Below, piece by piece: positions 25,131 through 33,741 of a stretch of DNA of 38,577 nucleotides (the first letter of the stretch is position 1; the number at the start of each line of letters is the position of its first letter). The position numbers and the translations under genes were made by a program. The stretch is from positions 1-38,577 of the forward strand of contig JAFAYW010000072.1 in NCBI GenBank assembly GCA_019240125.1, read 5' to 3'. The stretch is from Alphaproteobacteria bacterium. Its GTDB lineage: Bacteria > Pseudomonadota > Alphaproteobacteria > ATCC43930 > CGMCC-115725. The notes under the pieces are model-generated. The model did no database searches, was not told where the DNA came from, and was given only the letters and a program-made list of their open reading frames with translations.

Positions 25131-25768
25131 CGCGCGGCCGCTTTATCACCATCGAGGGTGGCGAGGGGGCCGGCAAGTCTACCCAGGTGGAGCGCCTGAT
25201 CGCGGCATTGACACGGGCCGGGATAACGGCACGGCGCACTCGCGAACCCGGCGGGTCCGAGAACGCTGAAGCCATCCGCCATCTGCTGCTCGAAGGTGCT
25301 CGCGACCGCTGGGACGCGATTAGCGAAGCTCTTCTGCTCTACGCCGCCCGCCGCGACCATGTCTGTCGCCATATCGAACCTGCGTTGAAGCGCGGCGAGT
25401 GGGTTGTTTGCGACCGGTTTGCCGACTCGACTATCGCCTATCAAGGCTATGGGCGAGGCCTTCCGCTGGCCGAACTACGGGCATTGCATCGCTTTACCCT
25501 CGGCGATTTTCAGCCTGATGTGACGCTGATCCTCGACTTGTCCGTGGACCAGGGGCTCACACGTGCGTCGTTGCGCCCGGAGGCCGCTGACCGCTTCGAG
25601 CGGCTCGACCGTAATTTCCATGAGCGGTTACGAAAGGGCTTCCGCGAGATCGCAGCGGCAAATCCGCAACGCTGTGTCGTCATTGATGCAGCAGCCGGCG
25701 TTGACGCCGTGCATCGGGGAATCGTCAGGGCGATATCGAGTACACTGGGTGTGGCAGTTTTGCCATGA
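25127..25768 (+). CDS. tmk: Thymidylate kinase, with probable CTG start
   Basis: 213 residues. The frame upstream of the P-loop contains no ATG, GTG or TTG before a stop at 25118-25120. The only near-cognate start is CTG at 25127, inside a CTGA overlap with the carboxypeptidase stop and nine bases after GGGG. It gives M-TRGRFITIEGGEGAGKST, the normal Tmk N-terminus. The GTG at 25187 would delete the P-loop (11-18) and is rejected. DRFADSTIAYQGYGRG and the LID-like RASLRPEAADRFE region confirm the family. It phosphorylates dTMP to dTDP in the cytosol. Its TGA overlaps the holB ATG. Confidence 0.95.
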   Translation: MTRGRFITIEGGEGAGKSTQVERLIAALTRAGITARRTREPGGSENAEAIRHLLLEGARDRWDAISEALLLYAARRDHVCRHIEPALKRGEWVVCDRFADSTIAYQGYGRGLPLAELRALHRFTLGDFQPDVTLILDLSVDQGLTRASLRPEAADRFERLDRNFHERLRKGFREIAAANPQRCVVIDAAAGVDAVHRGIVRAISSTLGVAVLP

Positions 25769-26883
25769 GGGGCAAGCCCGCCGCCGAACCGGCTTTGGAG
25801 ACTGTGGCTCTACCGCCACGGGCCAATACGGAACTGTTCGGACACGAGGCGGCCGAACAGATGCTGCGCTCCCTGTTCGAGGCGGGCAAGCTCCCGCACG
25901 CCCTGCTTCTGACGGGGCCGCGTGGCATCGGAAAAGCCACCCTGGCGTTTCGCTTGGCCCGTTTCATTCTTGCCGGCGGCGTTAAGGATGCGGGGCTGTT
26001 CGGTTCGAGCGGTGCTGTCGATGACCCGAGTTCGGGCCTCTGGATCGCACCTGATAGTGGCCCATCCCGGCGCATCGCGGCGGGAGGACACGCCGATCTG
26101 CTGACCATAGAGCGGGCCTACGATCCGCGGCGCCGCCGCGTGCGCAGCGAGATCGTTGTCGATGACACGCGTGAGATCAGCGCGTTTCTGCGACTGACAG
26201 CGGCCGAGGGCGGCTGGCGCGTCGTCATTGTGGATGGTGCCGATGAGATGAACCGTAATGCGGCCAACGCCCTGCTGAAGATACTTGAGGAGCCGCCGCG
26301 GGACGCATTACTTATCCTAGTGGCGCACAGCCCCGGCCTGCTGTTGCCGACCATTCGCTCGCGCTGTCGACGCTTCCCGCTCGCTGCACTGCCCGATGCC
26401 GTGGTCCGCCGGCTGCTCGCGGGTTTCCGGCCGGATTTGTCACCGGCGGATACCGACGCCGTGGTCGAGTTGGCGGGCGGCAGTATCGGCCGGGCGCTCG
26501 ACTTGGCGGCGGCGGGAGGTGTCGAGCTTTACGATGCATTGCTCAAGTTGATCGGCCGAAGGCAAGGTCTCGATGTCGCTGCGGCGCATGCGTTCGCCGA
26601 CAAGCTCGCACGCGCCGATGCCGAGGATGCCTATCGCGCGGTAGAGGATCTGGTCGGGCAAATCCTGGCTCGACTGGCGATCGCCTCCGCCAGGACGGGG
26701 GAGGCGGGCCCGGCGATCTACAGCCCGCTGCTGCGTGAGCTCAGCGGTCGCGCCCCGGCGGTGCAATGGGCTGATCTGCGCGAGGAAATCGCCGGCAGTT
26801 TTACCCGCACCGACGATCTCAACCTCGACCGGAAGCAGACGATACTCGGCGCCTTCTTTGCGATTGACGCCGTAGCGCGATAA
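25765..26883 (+). CDS. holB: DNA polymerase III delta' subunit
   Basis: 372 residues; the ATG at 25765 overlaps the tmk stop (ATGA). The AAA+ clamp-loader core has GPRGIGKAT at 51-59, VVIVDGADEMNRNAANALLKILEEPP in the Walker B region, and TIRSRCRRF as the sensor 1/SRC motif. No Cys4 zinc module is visible. An insertion with GSSGAVDDPSSG separates the P-loop from the beta strand. The C-terminal third is the helical collar domain. As part of the clamp loader it helps open and place the beta clamp. The adjacent tmk and metG match the common alphaproteobacterial order. Confidence 0.94.
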   Translation: MRGKPAAEPALETVALPPRANTELFGHEAAEQMLRSLFEAGKLPHALLLTGPRGIGKATLAFRLARFILAGGVKDAGLFGSSGAVDDPSSGLWIAPDSGPSRRIAAGGHADLLTIERAYDPRRRRVRSEIVVDDTREISAFLRLTAAEGGWRVVIVDGADEMNRNAANALLKILEEPPRDALLILVAHSPGLLLPTIRSRCRRFPLAALPDAVVRRLLAGFRPDLSPADTDAVVELAGGSIGRALDLAAAGGVELYDALLKLIGRRQGLDVAAAHAFADKLARADAEDAYRAVEDLVGQILARLAIASARTGEAGPAIYSPLLRELSGRAPAVQWADLREEIAGSFTRTDDLNLDRKQTILGAFFAIDAVAR

Positions 26884-26961
26884 AAGCGGATACCGCCAAT
26901 CGATGGGGTTTGCCTGGACCGGGAGCGGAGCAGGGACCATATCAGGCGCCTGGAGAGAAGC

Positions 26962-28500
26962 ATGAGCGGCGACCCGCCCTATTATCTGACAACGCCGATC
27001 TATTACGTGAACGATCAGCCGCATCTCGGCCACGCCTATACGACAGTGGCGTGCGATGCGCTGGCGCGCTTCATGCGGCTCGACGGGCGCAACGTAAAAT
27101 TCCTGACCGGCACCGACGAACACGGGCAGAAGGTCGAGCAGTCGGCGCGCGCCGCCGGGATCGCACCGCTGGAATTCGCCGATCGCAACTCGGCCGCCTT
27201 CCGCGCCATGTCAGACCTGCTCAACATCAGCTACGACGACTATATCCGGACCACCGAGGAGCGGCATGTCCGCGGGGTGCAGGCGCTGTGGCAGGAGCTG
27301 GAGCGGCGTGGGGAGATCTATCTCGGCACCTTCGCCGGCTGGTACTCGGTACGCGATGAGGCGTTCTACGACGAGAGCGAACTGATCCCCGGGCCAGATG
27401 GCAGCAAGATCGCGCCGAGTGGCGCGGCGGTGGAATGGCTGGAAGAGGAGAATTATTTCTTTCGCCTGTCGGCCTGGCAGGACCGGTTATTGGCCTATTA
27501 TGAGGCCAACCCCGAAGCGGTTGCGCCGCGCGGCCGCCGCAATGAGGTCATCAGCTTTGTCAAAAGCGGCCTCAAGGATCTCTCGGTGTCGCGCACCAGC
27601 TTCAGCTGGGGCATCCCGGTGCCCGGCGATCCGCGCCACGTCATCTATGTCTGGCTCGATGCGCTGGCCAACTACATCACGGCGCTCGGCTATCCCGATA
27701 CCGCGAAGGGCGAGTTTCCGCTGTTCTGGCCGGCCGATCTGCACCTCGTCGGCAAGGATATCGTGCGGTTTCACTCGGTGTACTGGCCGGCCTTCCTGAT
27801 GGCGGCGGGATTGGAGCCGCCGAAACGCGTCTTTGCGCATGGCTGGTGGACCGTCGAGGGGCAGAAAATGTCGAAGTCGCTCGGCAATTTCATCCCGCCC
27901 AAGGCATTGGTCGATACTTACGGGGTCGATCCATTGCGTTATTTCATGCTGCGCGAACTGCCATTCGGTAACGACGGGGACTTCTCCCATCGCGCTGTGG
28001 TGAGCCGCCTTAATGGTGACCTCGCCAATGGCTACGGCAATCTGGCGCAGCGCGTCTTGTCCCTGGTCAATCGCAATTGCGGCGCGGCGGTGCCCGGGCC
28101 GGGCGCCTTTAGCGAGGCCGACCAGCGCCTGCTTGGCGAAGCGCGCGGCTTGCTGGCGACCATCCGGCCGCTGATCGCGGAACAGAGTTTCAATATGGCG
28201 CTCGAGGCGATCTGGCGGGTGCTGGCCGAGGCCGACCGCTATATCGACGAGCAGGCGCCTTGGGCCTTGCGGCGTACCGATCCGGCGCGCATGGCGACCG
28301 TTCTTTACACCTTGGCCGAGGTATTGCGGCATCTCGGCGTGGTGACGCAGCCGTTCATCCCCAATGCGGCCTCTGCCTTGCTCGATCAGCTCGGCGTGCC
28401 GGCCGACGCGCGTTCTTTCGCCGATCTGGCTGCGGCACTGCCGCCCGGGCGCCCGCTGCCCGCGCCGCGCGGCCTCTTCCCGCGCTTTGTGGAGCCGTAG
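26962..28500 (+). CDS. metG: Methionine--tRNA ligase, short form
   Basis: 512 residues; the ATG follows GGAGAGAAGC. The class I signatures are HLGHA at 21-25 and KMSKS at 302-306. The connective peptide lacks a CxxC knuckle (WYSVRDEAFYDESEL), and there is no C-terminal tRNA-binding EMAP-like domain; the chain ends after the anticodon-binding helical bundle (WALRRTDPARM to FPRF). This is the compact MetRS type common in alphaproteobacteria. It charges tRNA-Met with methionine in the cytosol. The gap to holB is 78 bases, so a separate promoter is possible but none stood out. Confidence 0.97.
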   Translation: MSGDPPYYLTTPIYYVNDQPHLGHAYTTVACDALARFMRLDGRNVKFLTGTDEHGQKVEQSARAAGIAPLEFADRNSAAFRAMSDLLNISYDDYIRTTEERHVRGVQALWQELERRGEIYLGTFAGWYSVRDEAFYDESELIPGPDGSKIAPSGAAVEWLEEENYFFRLSAWQDRLLAYYEANPEAVAPRGRRNEVISFVKSGLKDLSVSRTSFSWGIPVPGDPRHVIYVWLDALANYITALGYPDTAKGEFPLFWPADLHLVGKDIVRFHSVYWPAFLMAAGLEPPKRVFAHGWWTVEGQKMSKSLGNFIPPKALVDTYGVDPLRYFMLRELPFGNDGDFSHRAVVSRLNGDLANGYGNLAQRVLSLVNRNCGAAVPGPGAFSEADQRLLGEARGLLATIRPLIAEQSFNMALEAIWRVLAEADRYIDEQAPWALRRTDPARMATVLYTLAEVLRHLGVVTQPFIPNAASALLDQLGVPADARSFADLAAALPPGRPLPAPRGLFPRFVEP

Positions 28501-28521
28501 GCTTCCGTCGTCAGCTGAAGT

Positions 28522-28603
28522 GTCATTGGGGGCGCAGCGAAACAATCCCGCGCCGCTAACCACCGGATTGCCGCGCCGGGTTGGTTACCCGGCTCGCGAT
28601 GAC
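28522..28603. repeat. REP-like palindromic intergenic element between metG and tatD
   Basis: The ends are GTCATTGGGGGC (28522) and, inverted, GCTCGCGATGAC (ending 28603). An inner pair CAATCC/GGATTG and a GC-rich core, CCGGGTTGGTTACCCGG, complete the structure. The layout resembles the widespread GTCATTGCGAGC...GCAATCC mobile palindromes of proteobacterial genomes (recalled). It lies inside a co-directional gene run and ends 14 bases before the tatD ATG. Confidence 0.6.
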
Positions 28604-28617
28604 CAGGATATGATTTG

Positions 28618-29406
28618 ATGCTTGTCGACAGTCACTGCCATCTCGACTTCCCGGACTTCGCCGAGGAACGGTCCGACGTGATCGCGCGAGCCCGCGCCGC
28701 CGGGATCGCCACGATGCTGACGATCGGCACCCGGCTTGATCAATTCCCCGGCGTTCGCGCCATTGCCGAGACCGATGCCGACATCTGGTGCTCGGTCGGG
28801 GCGCATCCGCATGAGGCCGCCGAACACACCAATTTCACCGCGGGCGACCTGACGGCATTGGCGGCACATCCAAAGGTGATCGGCATCGGCGAAACCGGGT
28901 TGGATTTTCATTACGACCACAGTCCGCGTGATATTCAGGAGGCAGTATTCCGCACCCACATCACGGCTGCCAGGGCCAGCGGGTTGCCGTTGATCGTGCA
29001 CACACGCGCGGCCGACCGGGAGACCGAGCGTATCCTGGCGGATGAGAAGCCGCCGGCAGGTGTCTTGCATTGTTTCAGCAGCGGAGCGGCATTGGCCCAG
29101 GCGGCCCTTGATCTGGGTTTTTACATCTCGATCTCGGGCATCGTGACCTTCCGCAAAGCCGAGGAGTTGCGTGAAATTGTGCATGATGTACCGCTTGACC
29201 GGCTGCTCGTCGAAACCGACGCGCCCTATCTCGCTCCCGTGCCATATCGCGGCAAGCGCAACGAGCCGGCTTATGTGGCGACGACCGCGGCAGCGGTTGC
29301 CGCGCTGAAGGACATTTCGCCAGAGGAACTGGCCGCGGCGACAACGGCGAATTTCTTTCGCCTGTTCAGCAAGGCGCAACCGCCACGGCACACCGCTGCC
29401 CCATGA
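28618..29406 (+). CDS. TatD-family metal-dependent DNase/hydrolase
   Basis: 262 residues from the ATG at 28618; a TTG one codon earlier is in frame. The TIM-barrel metal-site motifs are DSHCHLD at 4-10, GIGETGLDFHYD, LPLIVHTR, LHCFSSG, and LLVETDAPYLAP. Members cleave DNA 3' ends or act on D-aminoacyl-tRNA-like substrates depending on subgroup. This form resembles E. coli YcfH, which also lies near holB and tmk. Cytosolic. The palindromic element upstream may contribute its leader. Its stop overlaps the next ATG (ATGA). Confidence 0.94.
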   Translation: MLVDSHCHLDFPDFAEERSDVIARARAAGIATMLTIGTRLDQFPGVRAIAETDADIWCSVGAHPHEAAEHTNFTAGDLTALAAHPKVIGIGETGLDFHYDHSPRDIQEAVFRTHITAARASGLPLIVHTRAADRETERILADEKPPAGVLHCFSSGAALAQAALDLGFYISISGIVTFRKAEELREIVHDVPLDRLLVETDAPYLAPVPYRGKRNEPAYVATTAAAVAALKDISPEELAAATTANFFRLFSKAQPPRHTAAP

Positions 29407-30176
29407 AGGTAACGGTACTCGGCTGCGGTCCTTCCTGGGGCGTGCCGGCGATCGGGCCGGATTGGGGACGATGCGACCCGACAGAACCGCGCAATCGCCG
29501 CCGGCGCTGCTCGGTGTTGGTCGAGAGCCGCGGCTCGGTCGTGCTGATCGACATGTCGCCCGATCTGCGCGATCAGCTGATCGACGCCGACGTCAGTAAT
29601 GTGGATGCCGTCCTGCTGACGCATGCGCATGCCGATCACCTGCACGGCATCGACGACCTTCGGATGATCTCGCAGCGTCGGCGCGCCGCAATTCCGCTCT
29701 ATGCAACCGCAGAACCGCTGGCCGAAGTCGCCGAACGCTTTGGGTATGCCGTGCGGCCACCGGTACCCGGCCGGCCGATCTACCGGCCGGCGCTTGACCC
29801 GCGGGTTATCGAGGGGCCGTTCGAGGCGGCGTCAATGCCGGTCAGGCCCTTTGTACAGGACCACGGCTACCACGACAGCACCGGTTTCCGCATCGGCGCC
29901 TTTGGCTATTCGACGGATACGACGGCCCTTGATGACGCCGCCTTTGCAACGCTCGCGGGCGTGGAATTGTGGATCGTCGACTGTCTACGCCGCGAGCCGC
30001 ATCCGACCCACAGCCACCTTGCCAAGACCCTGGAGTGGATCGAGCGGGTCAAGCCGCGCCACGCCGTGCTGACCCACATGGATCAGAATTTCGACTATCG
30101 CGAACTCGCCGCCGAATTGCCGCTGGGGGTCGAACCCGGTTATGACGGTCTCAGCTTCGAGCTGCCCGATCCATGA
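29403..30176 (+). CDS. MBL-fold metallo-hydrolase, PhnP-like
   Basis: 257 residues; the ATG overlaps the TatD stop by four bases. The N-terminus MKVTVLGCGPSWGVPAIG and the metal motif HAHADH at 74-79, followed by GIDDLR, are those of the PhnP/RNase Z-like subgroup. VQDHGYHDSTGFRIG, IVDCLRR and HAVLTHMDQNFDY supply the downstream His and Asp ligands. PhnP hydrolyses cyclic phosphodiesters in phosphonate catabolism. Here the gene sits in the conserved TatD-MBL pair found in many alphaproteobacteria without phn genes, so its substrate is open. Confidence 0.92.
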   Translation: MKVTVLGCGPSWGVPAIGPDWGRCDPTEPRNRRRRCSVLVESRGSVVLIDMSPDLRDQLIDADVSNVDAVLLTHAHADHLHGIDDLRMISQRRRAAIPLYATAEPLAEVAERFGYAVRPPVPGRPIYRPALDPRVIEGPFEAASMPVRPFVQDHGYHDSTGFRIGAFGYSTDTTALDDAAFATLAGVELWIVDCLRREPHPTHSHLAKTLEWIERVKPRHAVLTHMDQNFDYRELAAELPLGVEPGYDGLSFELPDP

Positions 30177-30619
30177 TACGCCCGGCTCGTCCCGATGACC
30201 GGGCCGGTGTCGAGGCAGTCGTGCGGGTAGCATATGCGAAATATGTCGAGCGCATCGGCAAACCGCCCGGTCCGATGCTCGACGATTATCAAGCGCTGAT
30301 CCAAAGCGGTGCCGTGACACTCATCGAGCAGGCGGATGGCGGGATCGCCGCCATCATCGTGCTGTTGCCGCGGACCGATCATCTGCTGCTAGACAACATA
30401 GCGGTTCGCCCGGACCGGCAAGGGCAGGGATACGGCCGTCGGCTATTCGACCTTGCCGAACAGCAAGCGCGGGCTGGGGGTGTCACTGAAATCCGCCTCT
30501 ATACGCACGCGCTGATGACGGAGAACATCGCCCTTTACACCCGCTGGGGTTTTGAAGAAACCGGGCGCGGCATCGAGGCCGGTTACGACCGAGTCTTCAT
30601 GCGGAGGCAGCTGACCTGA
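30173..30619 (+). CDS. GNAT family N-acetyltransferase
   Basis: 148 residues; the ATG overlaps the MBL stop (ATGA), making a coupled TatD-MBL-GNAT series. The acetyl-CoA-binding loop appears as NIAVRPDRQGQGYGRRLFDLAE (R/Q-x-x-G-x-G/A), preceded by a beta strand IIVLLPRTDHLLLD. It is followed by EIRLYTHALMTENIALYTRWGFEETGR, the usual second half. Acceptor unknown. It is the last gene of the run and is followed by a strong convergent terminator. Confidence 0.9.
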   Translation: MIRPARPDDRAGVEAVVRVAYAKYVERIGKPPGPMLDDYQALIQSGAVTLIEQADGGIAAIIVLLPRTDHLLLDNIAVRPDRQGQGYGRRLFDLAEQQARAGGVTEIRLYTHALMTENIALYTRWGFEETGRGIEAGYDRVFMRRQLT

Positions 30620-30628
30620 GCTGCAACT

Positions 30629-30667
30629 GTCCCTTTCCGCACGCGGATGCACACGGCGGAAAGGGAC
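30629..30667. terminator. Convergent terminator hairpin, 12-bp stem
   Basis: GTCCCTTTCCGC (30629-30640) pairs perfectly with GCGGAAAGGGAC (30656-30667) across a 15-base loop. It fills the 63-base gap between converging genes and should act in both directions. Confidence 0.75.
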
Positions 30668-30682
30668 GCGCTTTGCTGCTCT

Positions 30683-32395
30683 CTATGCCGCGGCCTGGTT
30701 CGCCTTGTAGTAGCTGTTGCGCAAGACGCGGCCGGGCAGGTTGCCCGTGTGCTCGCCTTCCTTCATCAGCATCTGGCCGTTGACGAAAGTGGCGTAGATG
30801 CCTTGCGCCGGCTCCTTGATGCGTTTCGCGCCGGTCGGGAAGTCGTGCAGCACTTCGAGCGGCAGCGGCTTTACCGTATCGGGGTCGAAGATCACGATAT
30901 CGGCGACCATGCCGGGACGCAGCAGACCGCGATCGTAAAGGCCGAAGATCGACGCCGACTCGAAGGTCAGGCGGCGCACCGCGTTCTCCAGCGTCATGAT
31001 CTGCTTGTCGCGCACCCATTCCGACAGTAGGCGGGTGGAGAAGCCGAAGCCGCTCTGGAACTGCACATGCGCGCCGCCATCCGACAGGCCGATGACCGCG
31101 TTCGGGTAGTTCAGGATCTGCGCTACCGCTGAATCATCGACATTGTTCTCGCCGTGCAGCCATTCGGTATCAAGGTTTTCCTCGATCTGCATGTCGCACA
31201 GGCAGTCGATGATGCCCTTGCCCTGGGTCTTGGCGATTTCGCCGAGGGTCTTGCCCTCCATCCACTTGTTCTTTTCGAGCGCCGCGCCCTGCACGACCAT
31301 GTAGTCCCACCAGGTCGAACAGATGCCGATCGCCGGGCCTGATTTAAATTCGACGGCCTCGTCATGCAGCTTCCGCCGCACCTCCGGATCGGCATAGGCC
31401 TTGAGCTGCTCTTCGGGCGAGGAGAGACAGATCGGGTGCCATACCGGCAGGCCACGGAAGGTCTGGGTGTTGCGCATCTTGAAGTAATCGGTGATGCGGT
31501 TTGGCGTGCACATCGGGAAGGCGCGGATGCCTTTCGCGGTCGTGGCGTTGACCTGCTCCATCTGCTTTTGCCACTGGCCGGGGCGGCGCATCGTCTGGCC
31601 GAGATTGTTGTAGACGACGGTGCGGCCGGTCGCCTCGCTGAGGCGGCTCATCAGCGCATCCTTCATCTCGGCGCCATTGCCGCCGCCCGATTGGATCAGG
31701 CCGACGCCCATGTCGCGCAACACCTCGCCGAGCGCGAAGATTTCCTTCTCATCCGCCCACAGTGCCGGGATCAGCGTGCCTTGCGGGTCGAAATGCCCCT
31801 GGTTGCGCGACACCGACAGGCCGAGCGCACCGGCCTTCATGCCCTCGCGCACGAGACCCTGCATCTGCTTGATCTCGTCATCGGTCGCGGTGCGCTTTTG
31901 GCACTCCTCGCCCATCACATAATGACGCACGGCGGTGTGGCCGATCAGATTACCGACATTGACACCGAGATGGTGATCGAGCTGGTCGAGATATTCGGGA
32001 AAAGTCTCCCAGGTGTATTCGAGGGTGTCGAGCACCTCCATCGGGATGGCCTCGACATAGGACAGGAACTCGGCAAGGCGCCGCTGCTCCTTTTTGTCCT
32101 TGCGCACCGGCGCCAGCGACAACGAGCAATTGCCGAATACGACCGAGGTCGCGCCGTGATCGCAGGAAAACGAGCAGGTCGGGTCCCAGGTAACCTGCGC
32201 GTCGTAATGGCAATGATTGTCGATAAAGCCCGGCGCGACGACCTGGCCGCCGGCATCGACGGTCTGCGACGCGGCGCCCGACAACCGGCCGATCTCGGCG
32301 ATCTTGCCGTCCTTGACGCCGACATCGCCGTTAAACGAAGGCCCGCCCGAGCCATCGATGATCCGCCCATTCTTGATCAGCACGTCGTAGGCCAT
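30683..32395 (-). CDS. Amidohydrolase family 3 protein, N-acyl-D-amino-acid deacylase-like
   Basis: 570 residues from the ATG at 32395, preceded by AAGGGAGAATG; the frame extends 10 codons upstream without a better start. It starts with the amidohydrolase composite domain (YDVLIKNGRIIDGSG, VVAPGFID). The metal-binding HCHYD follows at 61-65, then DPTCSFSCDHGATSVVFGNCS. The C-terminal part returns to the barrel edge with IGLSDGGAHVQ and RPGMVADIVIFDPDTV. Length and layout fit D-aminoacylase/D-glutamate deacetylase relatives. Substrate unknown. A second amidohydrolase lies upstream on the same strand, separated by about 200 bases containing palindromic repeats. Confidence 0.9.
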   Translation of the reverse strand: MAYDVLIKNGRIIDGSGGPSFNGDVGVKDGKIAEIGRLSGAASQTVDAGGQVVAPGFIDNHCHYDAQVTWDPTCSFSCDHGATSVVFGNCSLSLAPVRKDKKEQRRLAEFLSYVEAIPMEVLDTLEYTWETFPEYLDQLDHHLGVNVGNLIGHTAVRHYVMGEECQKRTATDDEIKQMQGLVREGMKAGALGLSVSRNQGHFDPQGTLIPALWADEKEIFALGEVLRDMGVGLIQSGGGNGAEMKDALMSRLSEATGRTVVYNNLGQTMRRPGQWQKQMEQVNATTAKGIRAFPMCTPNRITDYFKMRNTQTFRGLPVWHPICLSSPEEQLKAYADPEVRRKLHDEAVEFKSGPAIGICSTWWDYMVVQGAALEKNKWMEGKTLGEIAKTQGKGIIDCLCDMQIEENLDTEWLHGENNVDDSAVAQILNYPNAVIGLSDGGAHVQFQSGFGFSTRLLSEWVRDKQIMTLENAVRRLTFESASIFGLYDRGLLRPGMVADIVIFDPDTVKPLPLEVLHDFPTGAKRIKEPAQGIYATFVNGQMLMKEGEHTGNLPGRVLRNSYYKANQAAA

Positions 32396-32484
32396 TTCAT
32401 TCTCCCTTAAGTCTCTCCCCCGCATCCGCGAGAGATTTCGAGCATCTGCCGAATAGCTTTCTCGGCGACCGCTATCACCGGCCT

Positions 32485-32594
32485 CTGCCCCTCACCCCGG
32501 CCCTCTCCCCGCATGCGGTGAGAGGGAGAGTAGGAGGCATTGAAGCTGCGTTCCCTCGCCCCGCGAGCAGGGAGAGGGACAGGGTGAGGGGCAG
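32485..32594. repeat. Composite palindromic repeat (BIME-like) between two amidohydrolase genes
   Basis: Outer arms CTGCCCCTCACCC (32485-32497) and GGGTGAGGGGCAG (32582-32594) are perfect 13-bp inverted repeats. Inside are two further hairpins, CCCTCTC...GAGAGGG with a CCGC-AT-GCGG core (32501-32526) and CCCTCGCCC...GGGAGAGGG (32553-32578). CCCTCTCCC/GGGAGAGGG also pair long-range. This type of C/T-G/A-rich palindrome is common between genes in GC-rich proteobacteria (recalled). Confidence 0.7.
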
Positions 32595-32601
32595 CCGAGG
32601 G

Positions 32602-33741
32602 TCAATTCGTGAAGCCGTAGAACTTGGCGGCGTTCTCGCAGGTGATCTTGTGGATCGTATCGGCGGGGAGCCCGGCGAACTGCTCCTCGATGTACTTTGT
32701 CGATTCCGGCCACACGCCATCGGGATGCGGGTAGTCCGAGCCCCACATCAACGTCTCGACGCCCATTTCCTCGATCAATTTCGGCCCGATCCGGTCGAAC
32801 TGGAACGTTGCCTTGCACTGGCGGCGCCAGTACTCGCTCGGCTTCAACTTCATCAGGTCGCGGAAGCGATCCTCGAACTCAAAATCCATGCGGTCGAGCG
32901 CATACGGCAGCCAGCCAATGCCGCTTTCGCCAAACCCGAGGCGGATATTCGGATAGCGCTCCAACACACCGGCACCGATCACCGCGGCGATGATGTTGAT
33001 CAGGTTCATCTGGAACCCGGCGACAGAGGTGAACTGCGCCATCCGCCGCACCTTGCCCTGCTGCTGCAACCGCACCTTTTGCGGGATTGCCGGGAAGGTA
33101 TGGAAATGCAGCGGCAATTGCACGTCGTTGACGGCTTTCCACAGCGGCTCCCACATCGGGTGCCACATCGGCTCCATGTCCCAGGAGCACGACAATTCGA
33201 GACCGCGCAGGCCGAGCTTGGCGACGCGATACACCTCCTTTGCCGCCTCTTCGACATCGCCATAGGGCAGGCAGGCGAGGCCGAGCTGCCGCTCGGGATA
33301 ATGGCTGCAGAATTCCTTCAGGAAATCGTTGTAGATGCGCAGGCATTCATTCGCCGCCTCGTGATCTTCGAGGCGCGACACGACGCCGAGAATGCCGAAG
33401 ATGATCTCGGCATCGACGCCATCCTTCTCCATCTCCTTGATGCGCAGATGCGGGTCGCCGGGGCGGCGCTCGCCGCGCTTGCCGGCGTCGTAGAGACCGG
33501 TTTCCGCCATCTTGTCGACGCGATAGTTCTGACCCGGCACAAAGGGCGCCCCGACCGAGCCGACAGCACCCGGGATGCCCATGAAGGTGCCGGATTTAGT
33601 GGTCCATTTCCGACCCTCGGGACCGTCCTCGACGAAGGGCATGCGGTCTTTCAGCTCGCGTGAAGCGTTCTCGACGAACAACTCCGGCGGCAGCCAGGGC
33701 AGATCGAGGTGGCAATCGGCAGAAATCCGGCGGTATTGCAT
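32602..33741 (-). CDS. Amidohydrolase family 2 protein (ACMSD/LigY-like TIM barrel)
   Basis: 379 residues; the ATG at 33741 follows GGGAGGCGCGCC. The N-terminal metal motif is SADCHLDLPWLPPELF at 7-22. The middle has LRGLELSCSWDMEPMWHPMWEPLWKAVNDVQLPLHFHTFP with the central His ligands, then FGESGIGWLPYALDRMDFEF and the C-terminal metal Asp in MWGSDYPHPDGVWPES. This is the architecture of ACMSD-type decarboxylases and hydratases of aromatic catabolism. The substrate is unknown. It probably begins a minus-strand unit that continues into the D-aminoacylase-like gene past the palindromic repeat. Confidence 0.9.
   Translation of the reverse strand: MQYRRISADCHLDLPWLPPELFVENASRELKDRMPFVEDGPEGRKWTTKSGTFMGIPGAVGSVGAPFVPGQNYRVDKMAETGLYDAGKRGERRPGDPHLRIKEMEKDGVDAEIIFGILGVVSRLEDHEAANECLRIYNDFLKEFCSHYPERQLGLACLPYGDVEEAAKEVYRVAKLGLRGLELSCSWDMEPMWHPMWEPLWKAVNDVQLPLHFHTFPAIPQKVRLQQQGKVRRMAQFTSVAGFQMNLINIIAAVIGAGVLERYPNIRLGFGESGIGWLPYALDRMDFEFEDRFRDLMKLKPSEYWRRQCKATFQFDRIGPKLIEEMGVETLMWGSDYPHPDGVWPESTKYIEEQFAGLPADTIHKITCENAAKFYGFTN

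Noticed and set aside
25187-25768. GTG start for tmk
   Set aside because: It would remove the P-loop and the first strand of an essential kinase.
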